A DNA stretch of 64,000 nt, from NCBI GenBank assembly GCA_963738575.1, contig CAVTWY010000002.1, positions 744,001 through 808,000 on the forward strand, written 5' to 3'. Each line of letters opens with the position of its first letter. Position 1 is the stretch's first letter. Origin of the DNA: CAVTWY01 sp963738575 (GTDB lineage: Bacteria > Pseudomonadota > Gammaproteobacteria > Burkholderiales > Burkholderiaceae_C). Both the position numbers and the translations under genes were made by a program. Below the pieces are notes generated by a model. That model saw only the letters and a list, made by a program, of their open reading frames with translations. It made no database searches and was not told where the DNA came from. Below, one piece after another: positions 25,872 to 34,976 of this stretch.

Positions 25872-26942
25872 CTACTGCGAAATAGGCGCGTCGTTGATGA
25901 TCTCGGCGTAGTTGAACATCGACAGCGGCGGCATCAGCTTCAAGCGCTCAGCCGCCGAAATGCGAACCTGGTAGGAAAAGCGCTTAAGCGTTTCAATGGG
26001 GATGGACGATGGCTGCTTCTTGCCCAACAAAATTTCTTCGGCTTTGAAAGCCGTGAACTGTCCAACGCTGTGGTAGCGGCTGACCAGACCGGACAACGAA
26101 CCGGCTTGCATCAGCTGCTCTGTCGACGCAAACGTGGGCAGACCCACATTCATGGCGGCAGGGATGATGGTGTCTTGCGCAAGGGTACCCAAAAAGCTGT
26201 CGGGTGGCAGGTACAACCACTGCGATTTGGCTTCCTTGAGTTCTCGGACCAGGTCGGCCGCGCCCTCAGCCGTTGGTTTGCGGTTGGCATCAAGTTTGAA
26301 CGTGCGCTCCACCACATCGAAGTTCTTTTCACGACCAAGTTTACGCAGTTCGTTGATGATGACCACCGAGTTTTCTTCTGTCGGCGTGTACAAGACACCC
26401 ACCGTCTTGAAAGGGCGATACGAAGCCATCGCCTGCACCTGCGCCGCCACGGGTGCAATGTGCACCACGCCTGTGATGTTGGCACGCTGAGAGCCGTCTT
26501 CAGCCACGATTTTCGCCAGCGTGGGTGCGGCGACGAGTGTGAACACCACAGGAATGTCCGTGATGAACTTTTCAGGTGTTGGCGTGTTGTGAGGACCAAC
26601 CACGCCCAAGGTGACCGACGTTCCCCAGGTGTAGATCAAATCGGGCTTGGTGGCACGAATCTCGTCCAAAAACCCGCCCATGCGCTTGGTGTCACGGTTC
26701 AGGTCACGGTAGGTGATTTGAACCGGAATCTTGCGTGCGGCAAAGTGTTCTTCAAATCCTTTTTCCACTTCGGTCATGCCACGAAACGTGATGGCGTAAA
26801 TGCGCAGCGGTCGCGCACCCCCCGTGGTGTTTCGTTTGGCCGTGGCGTTTTGCGCCAAAGCCGCGTTGGGCAACAGTACACCGGTAGCGCCCGTGGCCAA
26901 CGCAGCCGACAACAATCGACGACGAGAAAAAAAGTGATTCAT
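25872..26942 (-). CDS. Periplasmic substrate-binding protein, ABC_sub_bind (PF04392-like) family
   Basis: 356 aa. The N-terminus SRRRLLSAALATGATG with ALA-Q cleavage looks like a twin-arginine or Sec signal peptide. The mature protein has the two-lobed pattern of this family (TFRGMTEVEKGFEEHF; KPDLIYTWGTSVTLGVVG; ITGVVHIAPVAAQVQAM; VGVLYTPTEENSVV; LPTFASTEQLMQAGSLSGL). Normally such proteins serve an ABC importer, but no permease or ATPase is adjacent. Instead it lies 37 bp downstream of the sensor-MFS fusion, so it probably works with that protein. The ligand is unknown; aromatic or peptide-like compounds are typical guesses for the family. Confidence 0.85.
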   Translation of the reverse strand: MNHFFSRRRLLSAALATGATGVLLPNAALAQNATAKRNTTGGARPLRIYAITFRGMTEVEKGFEEHFAARKIPVQITYRDLNRDTKRMGGFLDEIRATKPDLIYTWGTSVTLGVVGPHNTPTPEKFITDIPVVFTLVAAPTLAKIVAEDGSQRANITGVVHIAPVAAQVQAMASYRPFKTVGVLYTPTEENSVVIINELRKLGREKNFDVVERTFKLDANRKPTAEGAADLVRELKEAKSQWLYLPPDSFLGTLAQDTIIPAAMNVGLPTFASTEQLMQAGSLSGLVSRYHSVGQFTAFKAEEILLGKKQPSSIPIETLKRFSYQVRISAAERLKLMPPLSMFNYAEIINDAPISQ

Positions 26943-26979
26943 GGCGTATCGCCTCTGCTTTCAAAATCAAACTCAAAGA

Positions 26980-29103
26980 TTAAAGGGACTGAACGACAAC
27001 CACTTCGGAGCGTTCAACGCCAAACCGTCGCATGCGGGTGATCAGAAAAAACGCGACGCCGCAAACCAACACCGCCAGGCCTGCATACACAAAACTCTTG
27101 CGGTAGCCAACGGACTGCACCAGAACGGCAGCAGCGATGGGGCCCATCGTGTTGCCCATGCGCTCCAACAAGCGGTAAACACCGTAGACGGCCGGCTCAC
27201 CCATGACCCTCACTTCGTCCTCGCAGTGTTCGCGAACCAGCGCGCTCTGGGCGGCAATCGAAAACGACTGCCCCAGCGCCACCAGCAAGACAGCCAGGTA
27301 AATGTAGAGTTGGCCTTCGCCCACCCAGAGCATCAAACCGCCCACTCCCGACAGCGTCAATCCACCGGCAACCAGTTGTTCCATGCGCTGTCGCGTGTTG
27401 GCAACCATGGCAGACAGCGGCATCATCACCACCATCACCACGCCATAAACCATCAACACGCGCCCCGCCACGGTGGGCGTGGAGCCAATGGACAACAGGT
27501 AAAGCGGCACCAAGTAAAAGCACATGCCCGTGAGAAGCATCTTGGCCGGGATGGCTGCCAAGCCTGTCACCGTCATGAATCGTGCGTTGAAGAGCAGCGA
27601 GGAAACCTCGGCCAGCTTGGGCAGCCGCGGCGCAACAGCATCGGCCAAGGGGGCCTGCTTGTCGGGCATCAAGCCGGTTGCGAATATCGATGCAAACGCC
27701 AAAACCGCGGCCACACCAAATGTTGCTCGCTCACCAATGTTGTCGGCCAAAATACCACCGATGGACGGGCCACAAACAGTCGCGACCATGATGGCACCAA
27801 TGAAGATCGCAAAGCTGCGCGCTCGGTTCTTGGCGTTTGAGTATTCCAGCACGTGCGCCTGGGCGGCCACAAACACAATGCCGTAGCCAACGGCACACAG
27901 CGATCGCCACAACAACAAGTCGAGCACACTGAACGCAAAGGCGCTGGCAAGCAACCCCACGGAGGCGATCACTGCACCCGTCGTCATGGCGCGACGGCTT
28001 CCCACCTTGGCCGCGTAGACCCCCATGATCGGTTGCCCCAAGGCCACGATCAACATGAATAGAACGATGGGCAAGCCCACCACAATTTCGGGTGTCAGCC
28101 AAGGGACTGAGACGATCAAGTCCTTGACGTAACCTGGCAAAAACGCGCGCGTCAGCTCTTCGGCAAGGATGAACAAGAAAAGCGGCGCGCGTACCCGCGA
28201 AAGTCTGTCATCGTCATGCGCGTCCGTTGCCGCCGGGCGCTCACCAAACAAGTACTTCTTCCCCAACGCATCGGCACTGACGCGCACCTTGGCAAGGTCG
28301 GTGGGCCGCTCGTGCGCAGGGCCAAGGTACCCGGCCTCGACCGACTTCTCCAACGCGACGTAAGCCTCATTCACGCGCAACCGCACTGCATCGAGTTGCT
28401 GCACCACGTTGTCAAAAAGCCCGCGGCGCACGGTGGCTGTCGACGTGCTGAAGTCACCCGAGGCACCCCGGTCAATGACGGCACCCAGGGCATTGAGCGA
28501 GGACTCGATGCGTCGTCCCGCCATGAAGTGCAGCAACTCCAACGTGAAAAACAGTGCGACCACCAGCACCACCAACACGTCCACCAAGATGTCGGTGATG
28601 ATGCGACTGACAAAGTCAACACTCACCCCAATGTGCAAAAGGCCAACCGCGCCTTGCGGCGACGCAATGGGCAGCGAAATGATGTATTGATTGTCGACCC
28701 GCTGCGACAGCGACGCAGTGGCTGACTGCATCAGCGACAGCACAGGCTCGGTGCGGAAGTGCCCCTCAGCACCCGCCGGCCGCTTGAAACGCTCGAACAG
28801 AATCACGCCACGCGTATCCGTTAGCGAGGCATAGGCAATGTCGGGAATCGTAGCCTTCAAGTCATCAAACGTTTGTTCAATGCCGTAGATTTCGGCCACC
28901 GAAATGTTGTGCTCCAAGGCCTCCAGGATCAATGCGCGTGTGGACGCCGCCGCAACGGCCACTTTCTTGGCCATGTCTGGCGCGAGCGCACGCTCAAACG
29001 TCTGTTGCGAGAAGTAGGCGCTTGCGGCCAACCCAAGCGCCACCACAAAAATCATGACGCCTGCCAGGCGCAGGTAGATGGATCGGAGGTAGGCACGACT
29101 CAT
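26980..29103 (-). CDS. MFS transporter with N-terminal periplasmic sensor and HAMP-like module
   Basis: 707 aa. Residues ~11-31 are a transmembrane helix, ~32-170 a periplasmic domain of the kind seen in sensor kinases and chemoreceptors (ATIPDIAYASLTDTRGVILF; ASPQGAVGLLHIGVSVDF), ~171-194 a second helix, and ~195-260 a HAMP-like helical linker. After ~305 there are about 12 hydrophobic segments of the major facilitator superfamily, with the loop GQPIMGVYAAKVGSRRA matching the MFS A-motif region. The ATG overlaps the upstream sensor stop by 4 bp. A transporter directly gated by an attached sensor is the simplest reading; this is inference. Confidence 0.85.
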   Translation of the reverse strand: MSRAYLRSIYLRLAGVMIFVVALGLAASAYFSQQTFERALAPDMAKKVAVAAASTRALILEALEHNISVAEIYGIEQTFDDLKATIPDIAYASLTDTRGVILFERFKRPAGAEGHFRTEPVLSLMQSATASLSQRVDNQYIISLPIASPQGAVGLLHIGVSVDFVSRIITDILVDVLVVLVVALFFTLELLHFMAGRRIESSLNALGAVIDRGASGDFSTSTATVRRGLFDNVVQQLDAVRLRVNEAYVALEKSVEAGYLGPAHERPTDLAKVRVSADALGKKYLFGERPAATDAHDDDRLSRVRAPLFLFILAEELTRAFLPGYVKDLIVSVPWLTPEIVVGLPIVLFMLIVALGQPIMGVYAAKVGSRRAMTTGAVIASVGLLASAFAFSVLDLLLWRSLCAVGYGIVFVAAQAHVLEYSNAKNRARSFAIFIGAIMVATVCGPSIGGILADNIGERATFGVAAVLAFASIFATGLMPDKQAPLADAVAPRLPKLAEVSSLLFNARFMTVTGLAAIPAKMLLTGMCFYLVPLYLLSIGSTPTVAGRVLMVYGVVMVVMMPLSAMVANTRQRMEQLVAGGLTLSGVGGLMLWVGEGQLYIYLAVLLVALGQSFSIAAQSALVREHCEDEVRVMGEPAVYGVYRLLERMGNTMGPIAAAVLVQSVGYRKSFVYAGLAVLVCGVAFFLITRMRRFGVERSEVVVVQSL

Positions 29104-29906
29104 GGCGAGTCACCATGGGGCTTGACCTGCTTGTGAAGCATGCCAATGTTCATCTCGACCGTTCGGACTTGCGTAAAGAAGCGCTCAAGTGGCTTGGCAA
29201 ACGGGCCCCGCATGCCCGCAGGCAACCGGGTTGGATCGGCGCCGTTCTTTTCGATCTCGGCCGCGACACCGCGCATGTCTCGGCTGATACCACCCATGAC
29301 GGCGTAGAGCGCCAAAGACGCCAACACGGAAGTCACCATAAACTGCAGCAGCGACATCAAGGCCAATTGACGACCCACGCGCATGATGGGTTCACGAATT
29401 TGCTCTTCGTTGTAGCGCAGTGCCAAGTAGCCAACAATCAACCCAAAGTTGTTGCGCACGGGAATGCCAACGGCGGAATTGACACCATCTTTAACCGCCC
29501 AAACACCACCTTCAGCGTCACGTGCCGCTTCGAGCCACTTGGTGTAAGCCCCACGGGCAGCGCGCAAGCGGTCGGTGCTGTAAAGCGCGTTGCCCTCGGT
29601 GTCGAAGACTTCAATGGTCTTGATAAGGTCGTCGGTGCCGAGTTCGCGGTTGAGCTTGTCTTGCAGGGTGCCCAAGTCAGAAAATTGCATCCCGATGGCC
29701 AACGAGGAGCGGATGCTCGACTCAATGCCATGCCCCGTCACCACCAGTCGATCCAGTGACAACCGCTCGGCATTGGCGCGGTACTTGAAGAAATTCAGCA
29801 GCCCCGCCATGCCTGCTGCGAACAGGCACACCAACACCGCCACCAAAACCATCTGGTTGCGTGTCTTGTGCATCGAGCCGCTGTCGGTGACTTGCATGGG
29901 ATCCAT
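29100..29906 (-). CDS. Membrane sensor with periplasmic domain and HAMP, no output domain
   Basis: 268 aa from the ATG at 29906; a TTG at 29972 would add 22 residues. Topology: transmembrane helix ~19-39, periplasmic Cache-like domain ~40-175 (LIKTIEVFDTEGNALYSTD; VWAVKDGVNSAVGIPVRNN; GYLALRYNEEQI), second helix ~181-204 and a HAMP-like region to ~258. The protein then ends, with no kinase, cyclase or methyl-accepting domain. It resembles the N-terminal module of the MFS fusion immediately downstream, so the two may pair as HAMP heterodimers (inference). Confidence 0.75.
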   Translation of the reverse strand: MDPMQVTDSGSMHKTRNQMVLVAVLVCLFAAGMAGLLNFFKYRANAERLSLDRLVVTGHGIESSIRSSLAIGMQFSDLGTLQDKLNRELGTDDLIKTIEVFDTEGNALYSTDRLRAARGAYTKWLEAARDAEGGVWAVKDGVNSAVGIPVRNNFGLIVGYLALRYNEEQIREPIMRVGRQLALMSLLQFMVTSVLASLALYAVMGGISRDMRGVAAEIEKNGADPTRLPAGMRGPFAKPLERFFTQVRTVEMNIGMLHKQVKPHGDSP

Positions 29907-30356
29907 CTCAATCAAAAAGGATTCTGCGCGAGGCAGCAGGTGCCTAAAACATCCAAAGCGCGTGTCATTCAAGTTAGCGACTTGTCAGTGCGTCAACCCA
30001 ATCGACCCAACGAAGTCTACGCCGCAGTTACACAGTCACCTCGTGACACCACGACACCGGATGCCAAAAATGCAGCACAAAGCAAACCTTTGCACGATTT
30101 GCACGGTGCTTGATGGCGTCAAAGTAACAGTGACCCTTCGAAGCGAGAAATTGTTCGCGCTTCGCGGCGACAAAGGCTGGGCCTTGAGCCCCTCACTTGC
30201 GCGTTGTGCAAAAGTGCCTGCCGCTTGCATGGGCCTTCGGAGACACTTTTCGCAAGTGCTTGATCCCTGCGCCACGTTGCAGGAGTCTACCGATCCTGTG
30301 GTGCTTTACCCACCACGCATTGCCCAACGGCCATCCCCGATCCCACGCTTTTGCTC
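29907..30356. promoter_or_regulatory. 450-bp divergent intergenic region between sensor-MFS and signalling operons
   Basis: No supported gene. It must hold the promoters of two divergent operons. The only clear structure is an imperfect palindrome at 30139-30164 (listed separately). I could not identify convincing -35/-10 pairs. Confidence 0.5.
30139..30164. repeat. Imperfect palindrome in the divergent intergenic region
   Basis: Half-sites CGAAGCGAGAA and TTCGCGCTTCG flank ATTG; ten of eleven positions pair. There is no following T-run, so an operator or RNA structure is more likely than a terminator. Confidence 0.5.
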
Positions 30357-31514
30357 ATGAATGCTTTTGCCCATGTCGACTGGAAGTCACGCGAAGACCT
30401 CGCGGGCGAAACCGTGCCCGGCGCCTTGTTGGACCTGCACTGGGAGCCCCCGCCACCCGGCCGCCGCCGGGTGTTGCGCACGTGGAAAGAGTACATGTCC
30501 ATGGCCAGCGAAGTGGTGGGCCGTTTTCATGGTCAATTCCGCATGGGGCACTACGACTACGTTCACCCGGTTCGCTTGCAGGCTCAAACCACCAAGCGGC
30601 TGAAGAAACCCTACAAGGTCAATGTGTCGTACACCGACTGGGGACCCGTTGACGCCCCCATCGTCGTGTGCTTGGGTGGTGTGGCCAGTGTGGCGATGCG
30701 TTTCAACTATCTTGCCTCCGACTTGCGTGAGCACTTTCGCGTCATTTGTTTGGACTGGGTTGGCCGAGGGCGTTCGGGCTGGCTGGCCGACCAAGGCGAC
30801 TATTCATTGGCAACTTACGCAGAACAACTGCGTCAATTGATCGCTCACCTGGGCGGTAAGCCCGTGATTGTGTTGGGCTCGTCGATGGGCGGCTCCACCG
30901 CCATCGAGCTGGCGGCCAAACACCCCAAGCTCATCCGCCAGTTGATCCTCAACGACATCGGCCCCCACATTCCGATGGGCCGTCGGCGTCGCCGATCACA
31001 GACGCTGGCCAGGCATTACGTGTTCCGTGACCCCGCAGACATGTTGCGCCGCGTGGGTGCATCTCAAAAGAACGACGGCCCTGTCAGTGACGAGATCAGG
31101 TTCAACCTGACTTTTCACCAAACCCGGTGGTCGGAAGAAGAAAACGGGCGCGTGTACCGCCACGACGTGCGGGCGCTGCAGGCCTACCGTGTTTCGGCAC
31201 GCCATAGCTTGCAGCAGTGGGACCAATGGAAGCATGTCAACTGCCCCATTCTGCTGGTGCACGGCACCGAGTCTGACGCCCTGCTGCCCGCCACCATCGA
31301 GCGCATGCGTCGCGGCAAAGTGTTGACGCTGATGCACCTGCCTGACACCGGGCATGCCCCGCTACTGGCCGATCGTCACCAGATCTCATTCATTCGAGAC
31401 TGGCTCTTGCGAACAGAAGAAGCCGTGACTGAATGGTCGGTCTTGCACGCGCCTGTTCGTGATCGCCATCCCGGCACGCCGGTGCGCATCGCGCCACAAA
31501 GCATGCTGCGCTGA
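30357..31514 (+). CDS. Alpha/beta-fold hydrolase, first gene of the signalling operon
   Basis: 385 aa from ATG 30357. A ~95-residue N-terminal extension (rich in Trp and Arg, with RRRVLRTWKEYMSMASEVVG) precedes the hydrolase core. Core motifs: VVCLGGVASVAMRF (oxyanion region), DWVGRGRSGWL, nucleophile elbow LGSSMGGSTAIELA, Asp candidate in VHGTESDALLP and His in PDTGHAPLL. No signal peptide. The same strand continues into the histidine-phosphatase-like gene 13 bp later and then the kinase genes. Possible roles are making or removing a signal compound, but nothing in the sequence fixes the substrate. Confidence 0.82.
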   Translation: MNAFAHVDWKSREDLAGETVPGALLDLHWEPPPPGRRRVLRTWKEYMSMASEVVGRFHGQFRMGHYDYVHPVRLQAQTTKRLKKPYKVNVSYTDWGPVDAPIVVCLGGVASVAMRFNYLASDLREHFRVICLDWVGRGRSGWLADQGDYSLATYAEQLRQLIAHLGGKPVIVLGSSMGGSTAIELAAKHPKLIRQLILNDIGPHIPMGRRRRRSQTLARHYVFRDPADMLRRVGASQKNDGPVSDEIRFNLTFHQTRWSEEENGRVYRHDVRALQAYRVSARHSLQQWDQWKHVNCPILLVHGTESDALLPATIERMRRGKVLTLMHLPDTGHAPLLADRHQISFIRDWLLRTEEAVTEWSVLHAPVRDRHPGTPVRIAPQSMLR

Positions 31515-31527
31515 GACGGATGACCGC

Positions 31528-32169
31528 ATGAAACCCTCCATGACACTTCAACCGACGACCCTGCTGTTCATGCGGCATGGCGCGACCCAGCCCAACTTGG
31601 ACGGGGTGCGCTGTGGTGGTGACATGGATGTGTCGCTGACCGACACCGGGCGTCGGCAAATCGAGCTTTCGGCCCTCATCTTGCAGTCCCTTCCCGAGCC
31701 CATTGATCTGATCGTTTGCAGCGACCTCAAACGAACCCTTGAGAGTGCGACCATCCTCAGCAACGCAATGGGTCACTCGCCTGTTCAAATCATTCCCACT
31801 TTCAGGGAACGCATGCTGGGTTCGTGGAACCTCAAACCCCTTGCTGAAACAGAGCATGCACTGCGAAGCGGCGCCACCCCACCGGGTGGCGAATCCATTG
31901 CAGCATTCAAAGCCCGCATCGACTCGGCGTTGCATGCGTTGGTGGCTGTCATCGGGCGGCGGCGAGTGCTGTTGGTGGGCAGCAAGGGCGTTGCACGCGT
32001 CTTGAGCGAGTTGGCAGCACCCTCTCCCCTCACACTGCCTCATCACCAAGTGGGTGGCCGGACAGCTGAACTGCGTGTCAACACCAGCGCTCGCAACGGC
32101 GAGTTGCTTTGTTTCGATTTAACCCACCGCATGCACGCCGATGCCTGCCTAGAAGGACAAGAAGCATGA
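31528..32169 (+). CDS. Histidine-phosphatase (RHG) superfamily protein, divergent active site
   Basis: 213 aa from ATG 31528. The N-terminal motif FMRHGATQPN supplies the phospho-accepting His17 of the phosphoglycerate-mutase-like superfamily; Arg69 in CSDLKRTLESA and Glu94 in FRERMLG match further active-site positions. The second catalytic histidine is missing: where the family has a V-S-H-G-G-V segment, this protein reads LVGSKGVARVL with Ser152. It may be a weak enzyme or a binding protein. Its stop overlaps the start of the hybrid kinase (ATGA). The SixA phosphatase of this superfamily acts on HPt domains, and the next gene has one (inference). Confidence 0.78.
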   Translation: MKPSMTLQPTTLLFMRHGATQPNLDGVRCGGDMDVSLTDTGRRQIELSALILQSLPEPIDLIVCSDLKRTLESATILSNAMGHSPVQIIPTFRERMLGSWNLKPLAETEHALRSGATPPGGESIAAFKARIDSALHALVAVIGRRRVLLVGSKGVARVLSELAAPSPLTLPHHQVGGRTAELRVNTSARNGELLCFDLTHRMHADACLEGQEA

Positions 32170-34976
32170 GTTGGTTCAAGAGCGCCGTTGCCCGAGACCG
32201 CGAAGCTGCCTCACCCCAGGGTCGTGCCAACGCCGGTTGGGCCAAGTACTCGGCGTCCATGGTCGCCTTGACGGACAAAGCTGGACGCTGTCTCGACGTC
32301 AGTGAACCTTTGTTGAGCAAGCTGCAGTCTCAGCGTGCTTCGCTGCTCGGCACGCCCTTGGTCGACAGCTTCATGCCCAGCGAACAACAGTCCATCAAAG
32401 ATGCGTTGGCCGCTGCTTCCAAAGGTACGGCTCAGTGTTGCCAATGCACCATTCTGGGTTCTGACGCATCGGCGCAAACGTTGAAGCTGAGCATCCTTCC
32501 GTTGTTTGTCGAAGGGGGCCATGTTGCTGGCTGTGAAATCTCTGCCACCGACGTCTCGCAGGTGGTCCAGGAGCTTGACCACATCAAGCGATCGGAACAG
32601 CGCTTGCGCACGATCATGGACCAGATTCCAGTCACCATCTCCTACATCGACGCCAACTACTGCTACCGCTACATCAACCGCGCCCAGGCGGCATGGTTGG
32701 GCAAGACCGAGGCAGACGTGGTGGGACGCAGGGTCAACGACCTGGTGCGCGACGAGGTTTGGGCAGACATTCAGCCCAACTTGCAAACGGCGTTGTCAGG
32801 GGTGGACGTTCCTCTCGAGCGAAAACGCACCGACCGCGACGGCAACCCCGTGTGGCATTCCGGGCGTCACGTGCCTGACATCAATGAGCAAGGCGAGGTG
32901 GTGGGCACCTACACCGTGTTCTTTGACGTGACCGAACGCGCCTTGACCGAGAAGGCCCTTCGCGACAGCGACCGAGAACTGCGCGCCGCCAAAGCTGCCG
33001 CCGAAAACGCGAGCAAAGCCAAGAGCGACTTCTTGGCCAACATGAGCCACGAAATCCGCACCCCCATGAACGGTGTGTTGGGCCTGACCGAATTGCTGCT
33101 TGAAACACCACTGTCCGACGATCAACGTCCTTTGGTGCAAACCGTTCGAAGCTCGGGCGAGACGCTGTTGATGATCATCAACGACATTCTTGATTTTTCC
33201 AAGATTGAGGCTGGCAAGCTTGAAATCGAAATGCTTGACTACGACTTCTACCAAGCGGTTGAAGACGTGGTGCAGTTGTTGGCTTCACGTGCCCACAGCA
33301 AGGGGCTTGAGCTCGCTGTTCGGTTCGATGAAGCACTGCCATCCGCGCTGCATGGCGACCCCTACCGTTTCCGGCAGGTGTTGACCAACTTGCTGGGCAA
33401 CGCGCTCAAATTCACCGACCAAGGCGAGGTGCTGATTGACATCGCGTGTGATGAAGCGCGAGGCCTGCTGATCAGCGTGCATGACACTGGGGCTGGCATG
33501 TCCAAAGCCACCTGCGACAAGCTCTTCACTGCGTTTGAGCAAGCCGACAGCTCGACCACACGGCGTTACGGGGGCACCGGCTTGGGCCTGGCGATCAGCC
33601 GCAAGTTGGTGCAACTGATGGGCGGTGAAATTGGCGTCGACAGCGCACTGGGAAAGGGATCGACCTTTTGGTTCACGATGCCGTTGCACAAGGCAACGCA
33701 GCCTCCCAAGGCTGCTTACCCCAAAGCGTTGACGGACAAGCGTGTCTTGATTGTGGACGACAACGCCACCAACACCGAAATTCTGTTGCACCATGCCCGC
33801 GCGGCTGGCATGCAGCACGCAAGCGCCAGCAACGGATTTGAAGCCATGGCGCAACTGCAACACGCTCACGCCTCGGGCAAACCCTTCGACTTGGCCGTGG
33901 TGGACATGAAGATGCCCGGAATGAACGGCTTGGAGCTGGCCGCCGCAGTGCGCGAAAACGCAGCGCTCCACGCCTTGCCGATCATCATGGTCACGTCATT
34001 GCATTCAGGTGATGAGTTGTCGCGTGCGCGAGAACTGGGCGTGGGAGCCTATCTGGCCAAGCCCGTGCGACGGCAAGACCTCTTCCGCGCCATGGCACAA
34101 GCCGTCGGCGGCCCGGCGGCCCGGGCCCAGGATGCCGTGGCCGGCGTCTCCAACAGAACCCTGATCCGTGCCCACGTGCTCTTGGCCGAAGACAACAGCG
34201 TCAACCAGATCGTGGCACGCAACATGTTCAAACTGATTGGGTGCACCTTTGAGATCGTGCCCAACGGTCAAGCGGCGCTTGACGCCGCAAAGCAAGGCGG
34301 CTACGACATCGTCTTGATGGACTGCCAAATGCCCATCCTGGACGGTTACGCAGCCACCCGCGCCATTCGCGCGTGGGAGGCGGAGCAACCCAATGGGGGC
34401 AAACGCATCCCCATCGTTGCCCTGACGGCCAACGCATTGGTGGGCGATGCTGACACTTGCATCGCAGCTGGCATGGACGACCACCTGGCCAAGCCCTACT
34501 CACGCAATCAACTCACTGCCACCATGGCACGATGGCTGCCACCCGAGTTGGTGCAGTTGGCGGCCCAGGAGCCTGGCGTTGAAACGTCGACCAGCGCCCA
34601 CGGACCTTTGGCGGCACCTGGCGCGACCTTGAACCAACGTGCACTGGACAACATTCGATCGCTGGACCCTGACGGTCAAGCCGGAGTGCTTAAAGAAGTG
34701 CTGGACATTTACATCGATGAAGCGCCGGGGCACTTGCGCGCCCTTGAGGCCGCCGTTCAAACCAGCAACGCCGCCGAGCTGGCGCGCGTGGCGCACGGCC
34801 TCAAGTCGGCCAGCCACAACGTGGGCGCGAGCCAGATCGGCGACGCATGCCGTCAGCTTGAGCACATTGGAAAGTCTGGCAACGTAGAAGGCGCTGCCAC
34901 CCTGGTAAGCAGCGTTCAAGCGCAATACAAAGCGGTACTGCCCTTGTTGCAGGCTGAGATGGAGGTGACAGCATGA
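32166..34976 (+). CDS. Soluble hybrid histidine kinase, PAS-PAS-HisKA-HATPase-REC-REC-HPt
   Basis: 936 aa from ATG 32166. No transmembrane segment. A degenerate PAS-like region (~25-130) is followed by a clear PAS at ~140-258 (IPVTISYIDANYCYRYINRA). HisKA has NMSHEIRTPMNG with His295; the ATPase has N-box LTNLLGNALKF and G-boxes DTGAGMS and GGTGLGLAIS. REC1 centres on Asp580 (VVDMKMPG), REC2 on Asp719 (LMDCQMPILDG), and the C-terminal HPt has His877 in ARVAHGLKSASHNVG. All phosphorelay residues are intact, so a four-step relay is possible. Its stop overlaps the following REC-GGDEF-EAL gene. Confidence 0.95.
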   Translation: MSWFKSAVARDREAASPQGRANAGWAKYSASMVALTDKAGRCLDVSEPLLSKLQSQRASLLGTPLVDSFMPSEQQSIKDALAAASKGTAQCCQCTILGSDASAQTLKLSILPLFVEGGHVAGCEISATDVSQVVQELDHIKRSEQRLRTIMDQIPVTISYIDANYCYRYINRAQAAWLGKTEADVVGRRVNDLVRDEVWADIQPNLQTALSGVDVPLERKRTDRDGNPVWHSGRHVPDINEQGEVVGTYTVFFDVTERALTEKALRDSDRELRAAKAAAENASKAKSDFLANMSHEIRTPMNGVLGLTELLLETPLSDDQRPLVQTVRSSGETLLMIINDILDFSKIEAGKLEIEMLDYDFYQAVEDVVQLLASRAHSKGLELAVRFDEALPSALHGDPYRFRQVLTNLLGNALKFTDQGEVLIDIACDEARGLLISVHDTGAGMSKATCDKLFTAFEQADSSTTRRYGGTGLGLAISRKLVQLMGGEIGVDSALGKGSTFWFTMPLHKATQPPKAAYPKALTDKRVLIVDDNATNTEILLHHARAAGMQHASASNGFEAMAQLQHAHASGKPFDLAVVDMKMPGMNGLELAAAVRENAALHALPIIMVTSLHSGDELSRARELGVGAYLAKPVRRQDLFRAMAQAVGGPAARAQDAVAGVSNRTLIRAHVLLAEDNSVNQIVARNMFKLIGCTFEIVPNGQAALDAAKQGGYDIVLMDCQMPILDGYAATRAIRAWEAEQPNGGKRIPIVALTANALVGDADTCIAAGMDDHLAKPYSRNQLTATMARWLPPELVQLAAQEPGVETSTSAHGPLAAPGATLNQRALDNIRSLDPDGQAGVLKEVLDIYIDEAPGHLRALEAAVQTSNAAELARVAHGLKSASHNVGASQIGDACRQLEHIGKSGNVEGAATLVSSVQAQYKAVLPLLQAEMEVTA

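Noticed and set aside
26070..27041. Plus-strand frame antisense to the binding-protein gene
   Set aside because: No motif, and the minus-strand gene has a clear signal peptide and family pattern.
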